Assembly: GCF_036373705.1 (NCBI RefSeq)
Contig: NC_089863.1
Location: forward strand, 34,680,227 to 34,744,226
Length of the DNA: 64,000 bases
Source of the DNA: Amia ocellicauda
Lineage: Eukaryota > Chordata > Actinopteri > Amiiformes > Amiidae
Direction: 5' to 3'
In this document: piece after piece, positions 12,566 through 22,949 of the stretch
Numbering within the stretch: the stretch's first letter is position 1
Layout of the letters: every line of letters starts with the position of its first letter
Notes under the pieces: generated by a model
What the model saw: only the letters and a program-made list of their open reading frames with translations
The model's database searches: none
Told to the model about the DNA's origin: nothing
Made by a program: the position numbers and the translations under genes

Positions 12566-13712
12566 CTAATCTATTCTGTGAGTGCGCTCATGTCTTCTCA
12601 AGTCTCCTGCATCCCTGAATCTCTTCCCACATTGGGCACAGCAGCACAGTTTCTCTCCTGTATAAACGAGCTGGTGTCTGTTGAGGTGTGCCCTTTGCAG
12701 GAAGCCCTTCCCACACTGGGCACAGGAGAACAGTCTCTCTCCTGTGTGACTGCGCTGGTGTGTATGGAGGTGTGCTACCTGAGAGAAGCTCTTCTCACAA
12801 CAGGCACAAGGGAATGGTTTCTCTCCTGTGTGAGTGCGACTGTGTCTGTAAAGACAGGCTACTGTAGTGCAGCTGTATGGTTTCTCTCCCGTATGAAAGC
12901 GTTGGTGTTTGTGGAGCCCTGATGCCACAGTGAAGCACTTCCCACACTGGTCACAGCAGTACGGTCTGTCTCCTGTGCGAGTGCGGTGTGGTCTAATACA
13001 CTCTGATGCCCCTGTGAGGCTCTTCCTACGCTGGGGCTGGCGTCGCTGTTTTTCACGCCGCAGTGGGCTGGGTGAGGAGGAAGAGCTGGAGGAGTGAGGG
13101 GGTCTAGGGTGTCTGGGATGCAGCCGTCTGTGCTGTGATGATGGACTCTCCACACTCACTGCACTGTCACTCCCCGGGTCACACTGTCCAGCTACAGGGA
13201 GCTCAGGCCACAGGTCACAGGCACTGTCTGTAATATTGTCCGTTTTGAGATTGCTGAGAGTCTGCGTTTCCTGCTCCACTGTGTAAACGGACTCCAATAT
13301 ATTGTCCTCCACCAGACTAGGTGCACACTGTGTTTTGGTAGGGCCCGGCTCAGTACCAGCTACACTGGGTCCACACTCAGATCCCAAACACTGCGGATCT
13401 CTCTAGGACCCACTGTGGGTGGAGACCAGCTCAGGGTCGCTTTTTATTAACTTTGACCCTGCTGTATCAGATCCCAGTGTTAAAAAGGGTCCCTGTGTCA
13501 ACCCCTCAGTGTGTGGCTCTGCCATGTGGCCAGACTCCTGTCCCCTGAGCTCCTGAGTCTGCTCCTGGGCTGCTCACTCAGCCCCTGGTTGCCTTCAGGA
13601 GCAGGGGGCTCGGAGTACTGCTTTAGACTGGAGTCCCACTCCTGCTCACAGTTCTGCTGCTCAACAGGAGCCCTTTCCCCAGAGTCAGGGAGAGCATCGA
13701 CCCCTACAGCTC
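12566..13712 (-). pseudogene. C2H2 zinc-finger gene, degraded finger exon
   Basis: This is a paralogue of the finger exon of the gene at 22950-25979, starting at the same acceptor (AG before 13712) and the same reading (GAVGVDALPDSGER). The frame shifts near 13555 where the paralogue has EEELKGQESG, and a TAG interrupts near 13405. The block 12566-13387 is then open. It has five finger positions: finger 1 is complete; finger 2 has lost its CxxC by deletion (YSCTTVACLYRH); finger 3 is complete; finger 4 has Tyr for the last His (HQLVYTGEK); finger 5 is complete and ends ERTHRID then stop. No counterpart of the coiled-coil first exon was found before 16455. If still expressed it would make only an altered protein, so I call it a pseudogene. 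Confidence 0.8.
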
Positions 13713-16455
13713 CTAAGGGAGAGACAATGACACAGGAGAGCAGCACTGAGAACAGCAGCTCTGAAAACTCACACAGTTAATGCACTTACTACATGGGTAA
13801 TTATATTAGAACATTATTCAGTCTTAATAAAGTGTCCAGTCAGTATATAAACTGGGAACATATATGAAGTCAGAGTTGTCTGGCCTCTTATACTGTATAT
13901 GGAAAGCCAGATTTCTGGAAAAGGATTTCAAAAAATGAAATAGTTAATCTCTAAATACTGTACAGCTGTCTTGGTTTGAGTTGCAGAAGGGTCAAATAAT
14001 TTAGAACTAAACTAAAGGTTCTAAACTGTCGCATTTGTGACCCTTTCACTTGACAGTGCGACACCAAAATAAAAATGGAGCTGGTCACGGTTGTTTTTGG
14101 TTGACAATTTACGATTGCATTCAACTGATGGGGTCTGTGCCGCTGAACATACCGCTTCACCGCAGTGAAAAATGTTTTTAGTTTTTTTCTTAATATCCTG
14201 CAGCAGAGACAGAAACTAAAACATTTAGTGGTGCGAGTATCTGAATTTCAAGAGCCAACAAGCTTGCAGCCAATCCTGTTGCTCAAAAACAAGGAGAATA
14301 CCAGGGGTCCATTCTTCATGCATGGATAAGTAGGTTAGCCAGCTAAGTCTCAAGATAACTTGGCATAAACACAGAATGTTCCATTCTCCGAAGCGGGGCT
14401 GTATGAAACCCATTTTGCGGACAACACTGACAGAATCGCAGAATTCAGAGTAAAAAATGGAAATCAGGCACTCAAACACATTACAATTAAGTCAGTTTCA
14501 AGAACACACATATATATATTATATATATATAGTGACAGACCGGTAAGTGGGTGAGTTAAGAATGAGCTGTCCAGACAGGGGCTTTGTGGAAAGGACTCTT
14601 CTGCCCAGGTAATGCAACCCAAAAAATGTAATACACACACAATTGAACAAAACAAAACAATAAATGCCTAGCCTTGTCCAGGCCTACCTGACTTTCTTCC
14701 TTTCCCTCTCTATTACCACATCTGTTCAGGAACCCCACAAACACAGGGGAAGTCCTTTTGGGAAAACTTTTTCTCCCCAACCACCAGCAGGTGGCAGAAT
14801 GACAATTCCCAGGTTAGAATGTCCGTGTGGTTCTTCAATTATTAGTGTCCTGCAATGGTGGACTATTCCCACAGTCCTAGGTTCCCTAAACAGGTTTTTA
14901 ATACATGTAGTACATGTAGTTAATACATTGTGAGGGGAATATTTTTCATCAAAGGGACCAGCCTGTGAATATAAATAATTACATCCAGTTTAACTTGAAA
15001 CCTTGATATTCAAATGTAGACATGATAACTAAATATCCCAGTTCACACTCACAGTCATCTTCTTATTCAATAATTTCCCTTCTCCAGCTGCTCAACTTTA
15101 AGGAACTGTAATTCAAGCCCTGCTACACAGTTGTTTCAACGTTGAGTGTTGGCGGGCACTAGGCTGTAATGGAGATCAAACACAGACCAGGCATGGCGAC
15201 CTGTGGCACAAAGAGCCGTATAGGTTGGCACGCAAAGTGAGTGACTATCTGCCTTTTTTTTTTTTTTTTTTGATTTTGTTAAATCACAAAGATTTTAAAA
15301 ATGTTAAGTGATTTTAAGAATTGATTTTAAAAGTTTTTAATCATAAGTATTAAAAATTGAATTGTTTTTATATGTAATGTAAAATACTACATACAATAAA
15401 ACAGTATCTGCCTTTTTTTCTGAATATTAATGTTTTAGGTCGCGTTTTTGCGCAGATTTTCGCAGTTATGTTTAGAAATGTAGAATCCTCTGCGAATATC
15501 TGCACTTCACGAACGAGATGTTAATGTTATGATGAGTGTTTATGCGGCTGCGCAGCACTGTGGCAGCAGGAGCAAGATGACACAAACTGTAAGTCTGTCC
15601 TGTTGTGATTAATTGTGGTCAGCAATGGACGTGTTTGTTGAACACGCAGGGGAAAACATTGTGTTTACCGTTATCTCCTGTATCAGATGGAGGAATGGCC
15701 ACAATCACTCATATAACACTGCGACAATTTAAAAACCTAATGCATTTCGCAAAAGAAAGCTGTAAATTCTCCAAAAATAAAGAAATTGTGCTCACGGTAG
15801 ATTGATACCACTGCATTATTTTTGTCTTAAAACATAAGTGCCACACGATGTATATTAATCTACCAGTTTTAGTTATTTTACAAAATGTAAAAGCAGTAGA
15901 TATTAAGTAAATATACGTTGATAACAAACTAAGGCGCATTGGTAGTAACTGAGTGCAAGTGAAAACAAACACAAAACAATATGAAGGGTTACTAATGCAG
16001 CCACATGAACAAACTTCTACTACTTGTGTGTAACGGCAGGGCAATGGAGAATCTGTGGGTCTTTGTTTTGGGGGTAGATGGTGGTTTTAAATGTACTTTA
16101 GCATTATAATCCTCAAACTTAATGTGTGATGCAATGTGATTCATGCATTTTACTGCACTGTAGCAATACTGCAACATTTAAATGCAATATACACAATAAC
16201 CCATCGGTATCTGTGATCTGGAGTTCAGTAAAGTTTATGTGAAATCATGTGTGATGTGTACATGGCCACACATATGTGGTCATAAATCTTGCTTTGTCAC
16301 CGAGGTATAAGTAATATTATGTAATAGTTTAGCTCTGTGATCAATATAGAGACTCGACTGGATGTTGAATTTATCAAAGGCAGTCATATTTATGTGATGA
16401 AGTAAGTAGCGACGTCATTGTAAGTGTAGACTACATTTCATATAGTCTAGATATA
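13713..16455. other. No gene seen; repeats of unknown class
   Basis: Contains a TA run at about 14508-14531, a poly-T run at about 15254-15271 and several short ORFs with no family signature. The stretch 14540-14940 (gtgacagaccgg... to ...ttgtgagggg) has an LTR-like look but no confirmed partner. About 14300-14400 resembles a dispersed fish repeat (accaggggtccattc). Neither could be classified. Confidence 0.4.
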
Positions 16456-17349
16456 CACCGATCAGCCATAACATTATGACCACCTGCCTAATATTGTGTG
16501 GTCCCCCTTTTGCCGCTAAAACAGCCCTGACCCATTGTGGCATGGACTCCACTAGACCTCTGAAGGTGTGCTGTGGTATCTGGCACCAAGACGTTAGCAG
16601 CAGATCCTTTAAGTCCTGTAAGTTGCAAGGTGGGGCCTCCATGGATCGGACTTGTTTGTCCAGCACATCCCACAGATGCTTGATTGGGAGATCTGGGGAA
16701 TTTGGAGGCCAAATCAACACCTTGAACTTGTGATTCATCAGACCAGGCCACCTTCTTCCATTGCTCCGTGGTCCAGTTCTGATGCTCACGTGCCCATTGT
16801 CGGCTCTTTCAGCAGTGGACAGGGGTCAGCATGGGCACCCTGACTGGTCTGCGGCTACGCAGCCCCATACGCAACAAACTGTGATGCACTGTGTGATCTG
16901 ACACCTTTCTATCAGAACCAGCATTAACTTTTTCTGCAATTTGAGCTACAGTAGCTCGTCTGTTGGATCGGACCACACGGGCCAGCCTTCGCTCCCCACG
17001 TGCATCAATGAGCCTTGGCCGCCCATGACCCTGTCGCCGGTTCACCGCTTTTCCTTCCTTGGACGACTTTTGATAGGTACTGACCACTGCAGACTGGGAA
17101 CACCCCACAAGAGCTGCATTTTTAGAGATGCTCTGACCCAGTCGTCTAGCCATCACAATTTGGCCCTTGTCAAAGTCACTCAGATCCTTACGCTGGCCCA
17201 TTTTTCCTGCTTCTAACACATCAACTTTAATGGCAAAATTTTCACTTGCTGTCTAATATATCCCATCCACTGACAGGTGCTATGATAACGAGATTATCAG
17301 TGTTATTCACTTCACCTGTCTGTGGTCATAATGCTATGGCTGATCGGTG
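16456..17349 (-). mobile_element. Tc1/mariner element, internally deleted (family with 'caccgatcagccataac' ends)
   Basis: The ends are inverted (caccgatcagccataacattatgacc / ggtcataatgctatggctgatcggtg) and each abuts TA (16454-16455, 17350-17351). The minus-strand transposase N-terminus is open at 16809-17219 ([16 protein letters not shown], then an HTH region). The C-terminal part lies at 16415-16789 (PNSPDLPIKHLWD), so the conserved Glu of NPIE is replaced by Lys. The first catalytic motif (WSDES, near 16740) is joined directly to the third, so the segment holding the second Asp is missing. It is inactive. Related ends occur at 22452 and 44261. Confidence 0.88.
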
Positions 17350-18124
17350 TAGTCAACAGTTATATGTATTGCCTAATGATATAGCCTATCTAGGGATGTG
17401 GTTGTGTAATGATCCAAGTGATGCAAATATAGAGTATAGCCTACATTTTGTTTATCAGACAGATATGCTTCTGCACAGAGCAAAAGAAGACTATATTTTG
17501 GGAAGTGGAGAGAGACATATGTGCGTGTATAAACAAGAATAGTGATTGGAGATTGGAGTTGGAGAGACATGATTCAGCAACTGGACAATTGTAATAATTT
17601 AAAAATTTGTATTTTAATTGTTTCTACACTGCTGGGGCTGACTCTACCACAAGATCTATGATATGATGAGAACTGAATGAGTATCTTTTCTCTATCTGTA
17701 TACTTGGAAGGGAAGTTGACAAGAACAGTGTTTTGCACAAGTGCACTTTATTCACAATATTTGTATTCTTTGGTTTGCTCTTGGTTCCCCAGAGGTGTAT
17801 GGTGCTGCGCCTCTGTAGAAGACATTTAAATTAAGGCTCCACACTATTGGCTTTTCACATACTGTATCAAGGATATTGTTTTGCCCTGTTTTATTAACTA
17901 CAACAGTGTGCACTCCTGCCTCTTCAGTTTGAGACTGAACTATAATAATCAAGTCGCAGCTCTGAGTTTGGTATATTTACACAGCCTGTTCCCTATGGTG
18001 TCAACTTTCTAATCAAAATAGTTGACCTACCTGTGAGTTAGACAGAGACTTGGACCTCTCAAAGCGGCTCTTGTTTTACCCTGAAAGGAAGGCAAAAATA
18101 TATATATCTAAATATAATTATATT
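17350..18124. other. No gene seen
   Basis: AT-rich spacer between the Tc1 element and the CR1 copy. Only short ORFs without recognisable motifs. Confidence 0.4.
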
Positions 18125-19100
18125 AAGAAAGTTTACAAACGAGAGGAGGCCATTCGACCCATCATGCTTGTTTGGTGTCCATTAATAACTATGTGACCCA
18201 AGGATCCTATCCACTCTATTTTTGAATGTTCCCAAATTGTCGGCTTCAAGCACATCGCTGGAGAGTTTGTTCCAGATTGTGACAATTCCTGTGTCTCCTG
18301 TTTTCTGTCCTGAATGCCCTGAAGCCCAATTTCCATTTGTGTCCCTGGGTGCGTGTGTCCCTGCTGATCTGGAAAAGCTTCTCTGGTTTGATGTGTCGAT
18401 GCCATTATTACACAACTTTCTTCAACTTTCCAATACAGGGTCTTCAAGTGTGCCCCAGTCTAAATCTTCTAAGTGGCACCTCATACCTTCAAGGTTTGCA
18501 TTTCTAAGACCATTGTTTTAGACTTGGTCCTTGTTTTTTGAAAGAATGCCTCAAAGCTAACCATGTTGTGATCACAGTTTGCCATTGGTTCTATAACTAA
18601 TGTCCCTCTGACACTATCTTGGTCATTTGAAAATATCAAGTCAATACATGCACTCTCTCTGGTTGGTTCCCTGACAAATTGAGTTAGAAAGCAGTCATTT
18701 ACCATCTCGACCATTTCTATTTTTGCTTCTGTAGTCCCGACTGGGCTTTCCCTGTCTATGTTTGGGAATTTGAAATCCCTGATTATAACAGCCACATCCT
18801 TGCTACATGCAGTCCCGTTAACATTGTACAGTGCAACATATTTCTGAATATCTGAGTTGGGTGGTCTGTAACGCACTCCTATCACTAATCCCCAGCTATT
18901 TTATTCAAAAGTTTAACCCACAATGATTCCATTTCGTTAGCAGGATCTAATTTGAGTTCTTCTGCCTCAGTGTAATTTCTGACATATAATGTTACCCCAC
19001 CACCTCCTTGATTATGCCCGTCTCTCCTAAACTGTGTGTATCCTTTCAACTTGTATTCATCCCCATTATTTTCAGTAATCCATGTTCCTGTCACTCCAAC
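18125..19100 (-). mobile_element. CR1-type LINE with RT deleted: endonuclease fused to the 3' tail
   Basis: Read on the minus strand, 19094-18481 encodes the AP-endonuclease-like domain in two frames. Motifs are GVTLYVRN, VRYRPPNSD, DFKFPNID, CIDLIFSNDQD and DHNMVSFE; the catalytic SDH equivalent reads CDHN. The frame breaks near 18886 (stop). At about 18440 the linker GMRCHLEDLDWGTL, which precedes the RT in the copy at 9832, joins directly to the 3' tail (18425-18125). The whole RT is therefore gone by internal deletion. Confidence 0.8.
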
Positions 19101-20324
19101 AATGCCAATCCAAAAACTGTTGACTAAATTAACACTGCTTCCATGTTTTCTAGATGTTATGGTCCAATGAGAAAGGTGCTGCAGCAGGCTGTGTGTGTTG
19201 TGCGTCTAATAGGTGGTTCATCCCAGTTGACTTTATAAACAGTATGGCAAACGGTTCTCTCTTGTACTTGCAAAATATCACAACAATGATAAAATTATCC
19301 TGTACATAAAAAACAGAGGATTAAAAAACCTACATTATGGGAGGCAAGGGGTGCACCCATTATCCCTTGGATCTTAGTCGAAGTTTCAGGATATCAATTT
19401 ATTTTCTGACACCAGTCTTTGAAAGCTGAACCTCATTTTAAACTCCTGTTCATTGTACACTGTGAAAGGATAATGCAAGGAACGATAATGCCTGAATATC
19501 TTTCAAGCTTATTGCACTCATTGTACGTACGTTACTCTCTCGTAGTGGTTCAACATCATCACAGATTTCACGTAACTGAAAATGTAATGCATTACAGAGC
19601 CTTTTTAAAAGAAACTAATGAGTTTTAAATCACGGCTGACTGGCTCTTTTTTTATTGTTGATTTGTTTAAATAAAGGGTGGGATGGCTGGGAACATTGTG
19701 GCATGTAAGGGTTCTGCTTTCGCACCCAGCGTTTAACCAGATAGATGGCCAGGCACTTATATATAACAAAATTGTGAAAGAGGCTAAAAGTAGATGCATG
19801 CAAAGCTGTCACACAGTAATGCATGCAGATTTTAGCAGGTATGTCTGTACCAATTCTGCCCCACATTCACTCACAAACAGTCCATAGTACCAAGTCTTCT
19901 TGAAGAAGTGGAAGGTGTTACTGACAGTGACAGTGTTGGAGTGAATACAGAAGGTAAACTGTTATGCAATTATTTATTAAATTAAATATAACAAGGGTGG
20001 TCCAGGCTTGTGCTGGAAATCAGTCTTCTGTTCCTCTTATCAAAAGTGTAATTTACTTTACAAAATTACTAGGCTTACTTTCCCTAGTAGGGTTCAGGAT
20101 TTCCAGTGATTTATGATATAGAGACATAGGAAACCTGCATGACTGCATTATCTGCAGGACCAGACTTGGCCACCCATTAGGTCTACAGTTGAAATATAAC
20201 ATAAGTTTACTTTACTTTACTTTATTTAAAAAAGGGTTTTGCAGAAGACATAAGGAATGAGGAAGAAGGAGCATACTCCAGTCAAATTAATACAATTTTA
20301 TTAATACAATTATCATATATATGC
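19101..20324. other. No gene seen
   Basis: Short ORFs only, with no splice-supported exon or terminal repeats recognised. Confidence 0.4.
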
Positions 20325-21031
20325 AGTTATGGACACTGATACAATTGACATCATTTTGGCTCTGTCTGCCACCACAATGGATTTGAAAGGAACAGACTGT
20401 AGACTTTCATCTATAATTTGAGGGTAGTTACATCCAAATTGGGTGAATGGTGTAGGAATTATACCCATTTGTATAGGTGGTCCCCCCAATTTTTGGGGCT
20501 CAAAAGCAATTGGACAAACTAACATGGATTACATTGTGAGTTTCAATACTTGGTTGCAAATACTTTGCAGTCAAAGACTGCCTGAAGTCTGGAACCCATT
20601 GACATCACCAGATGCTGGGTTTCTTCCCTGGTGATGCTCTGCCAGGCCTGAACTTCAGCTGTCTTTAGTTCCTGCTTGTTCGTGGGGCGTTTTGCCTTCA
20701 GCAAGTGAAATGCATGTTCAATTGGATTCAGGTCAGGTGATTGACTTGCCATTGCAGAACATTCCACTTTACCTTAAAGAAAAGTCTTGGGTTGCTTTCG
20801 CAGTATGCTTTGGGTCACTGTCCATCTGCACTGTGAAGCACCATCCAATGAGTTTTGAAGCATTTGGCTGAATCAGAGCAGATAATATAGCCCTAAACAG
20901 TCACATAATCAATAAATACAAGGGAACCAGTTCCCTTGGCAGCCATACATGTCCATGCCATAACATGCTACATCTATAAATATTTGGACAGTGACATGAT
21001 GACAATCATGTCACTGTCCAAATATTTATAG
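20325..21031 (-). mobile_element. Tc1-like element fragment with a 60-bp hairpin end
   Basis: The minus-strand frame 20543-20767 carries the transposase C-terminus including [15 protein letters not shown], with the catalytic Glu present. Sequence 20330-20520 matches the subterminal region of a widespread fish Tc1 family (ccaccacaatggatttgaaa). The N-terminal half is missing. The other end, 20973-21032, is a near-perfect hairpin of two terminal repeats (ctataaatatttggacagtg and its complement) around gacaa. Confidence 0.7.
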
Positions 21032-21056
21032 ACCTAACTGTATATACCCATATACA

Positions 21057-22440
21057 CATTGGCTCTCAAAAGTATTCACCCCCCCTTGGGCTTTTCCACT
21101 TTTCATTGTGTTACAGCTTGAAATCAGAAATAATTTAATCAGGAGTTTTTGCCACTGATCAACACAGAAAATGTCCATAATGTCAAAGTGAAAAATATAA
21201 TCTGCAAATCATCCATTCATCCATTTCCGAAAGCAGGAATACACCCAGGATGGGACGCCAGTCCATCGCTGGGCATGCACACACGCATCTGCAAATCATT
21301 CTAAATTAATAACAAATACATAAAATAATTGAAAGCATAATTAATCACCCCCTTCAGTCACTATTTGGTACAGGCAACTTTGGCAGCAATTACAGCCATG
21401 AGTCTATGTGGATGAGTCTCTACCAGCTCTGCACATCTGGACACAGCATTATTTGCCCAATCTTCTTCGCAAAATTGCTCAAGCTCCATCAAGTTGGATG
21501 AGGACCTTTCAACTCTTTCCACATAATCTCAATTGGATTGAGGTCCGGACTTTGACTGGGCCACTGCAGGACATTGACCTTTTTGTTTTTAAGTTACTCC
21601 AGTGTGGGTTTGGCTATATGGTTGGGCTCATTGTCCTGGTGGAAGATTAATCTTCTCCCCAGTCCCAGGTCTCTTGCAGATTTTCTGCCAGGATTTCTCT
21701 GTACTTTGCTGCATCCATTTTGCCCTCTATCTTTACAAGGGCCCTGAGAAGCATCCCCATAGCATGATGCTGCCACCACCATGCTTCACAGTAGGGATGC
21801 CATTCTCAGGATGATGTGCCATGTTAGGTTTGCACCAAACATAGCGCTAAGTATTGATGCTCTTCTGGGAAACTCTAGACCAGATTTGATGGGAGTGGTC
21901 TCCCTGATTAGTGCCCTTCTCACCTGGATACTCAGTTTTTGAGGATGGCCTGATCTAGGCAGATTCACAGTTGTGCCATATTCTCTCCATTTCTTAATAA
22001 TGGATTTCACTGTTCATATATCCTACCCGATTGGTGATTTTGAAGATCCTTATTCCAGATTTGCATTGACTGTTCCTTTGTCTTCATGATGCAGTCTTTG
22101 TTAGGAATTGTACTAACCAACTGTGGAACATCCCCGAGACAAGTGTATTTAACCTGAAATGATGTGACACACCTTAATTGCTGGAAGTGGACTCCATTCA
22201 ACTAATTTTGTGACTTCTAAAGACAATTGGTTTCATCACAGCTCAATCAGGTGTCATAGCAAATGGGATGATTACATATGCATTAAATTATTTTCTGTTT
22301 TGTATTTGTAATTAATTTAGAACAATTATACAATTATAGTTTTCACATTGACATTATGGACATTTTCTGTGTTGATCAGTGGCAAAAACTCCTGAAATGT
22401 GAAATGAACACAATAACATGTGGAAAAGTCCAAAGCTTCT
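21057..22440 (-). mobile_element. Tc1-like element, degenerate (family with 'ggctctcaaaagtattcaccc' end)
   Basis: The left end reads ggctctcaaaagtattcacc, and the subterminal 'gccactgatcaacacagaaaatgtcc' region appears again inverted near 22365-22390. Minus-strand pieces of transposase remain (KSGLEFPRRA near 21870; EWRKWREYGTTVNLPRSG-like near 21960; FHQDNEPNHIAKPTLE near 21600, matching the second catalytic motif). Many frameshifts; inactive. The right terminal repeat is incomplete. A 74-bp insertion sits at 21213-21286. Confidence 0.75.
21213..21286. mobile_element. 74-bp retroposed fragment with exact 13-bp target duplication
   Basis: The fragment starts ccattcatccatttccgaa and contains 'ggatgggacgccagtcc', the 3' end typical of fish RTE-type LINE/SINE units with an ATCC-rich terminus. 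It is bounded by identical 13-mers, atctgcaaatcat, at 21200-21212 and 21287-21299. Removing the insert plus one 13-mer restores the Tc1 subterminal sequence. Confidence 0.8.
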
Positions 22441-22451
22441 GTATAAATATA

Positions 22452-22580
22452 CACCGATCAGCCATAACCACTAACAGGTGAAGTGAATAACACTGATAAT
22501 CTCGTTATCATGGCATCTGTCAGTGGGTGGGATATATTAGGCAGCAAGAGAACATTTTGTCCTCAAAGTTGATGTGTTAG
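22452..22580. mobile_element. Tc1 end fragment, same family as 16456-17349
   Basis: Starts after TA with caccgatcagccataac and continues through the family's subterminal 'cactgataatctcgttatca'. It stops near 22580 at a hAT-like end. No transposase sequence remains. Confidence 0.7.
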
Positions 22581-22582
22581 AA

Positions 22583-22900
22583 CAGTGGTTCTCAACCTGC
22601 GGCCCACATGTGGGCCATCACGCACGGAAGTGCGGCCCACGATATGACACCCACATTTAAATAACAAACTTTCAGTTTTACAATTCCTTTTCATTTTTAA
22701 ATTGATTAAAATATATTAAACAAATATAAGTTTGTAATATAATTTTTTTTGTCATATAAAATAATTTTGGTGATCATATATTATTTTTAGACATGCGCAG
22801 ATTTACGCGATTAGAACGAGCACATGAAAAAGCGTGTCATCAGCAGGCATTAGTTGGGAAAAATTAAGAATCAAAATGGACAAATTTGTTATTAGAAGTG
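22583..22900. mobile_element. hAT-like terminus (CAGTGGTTCTCAACC) and AT-rich remnant
   Basis: CAGTGGTTCTCAACC at 22583 is the terminal motif of Charlie-type hAT elements. It is followed by 'gcggcccacatgtgggcc' and AT-rich sequence with no ORF. The other end was not found. The right limit is approximate. The junction with the zinc-finger gene is an A-rich run (22905-22916). Confidence 0.4.
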
Positions 22901-22949
22901 AGAAAAAAAAAAAATCTCTTCTGAATCTCTTCCCACACTGGGCACAGTA

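Noticed and set aside
14540-14940. Possible solo LTR
   Set aside because: Suggestive ends but no second copy, no clear TG...CA boundary pair and no target duplication.
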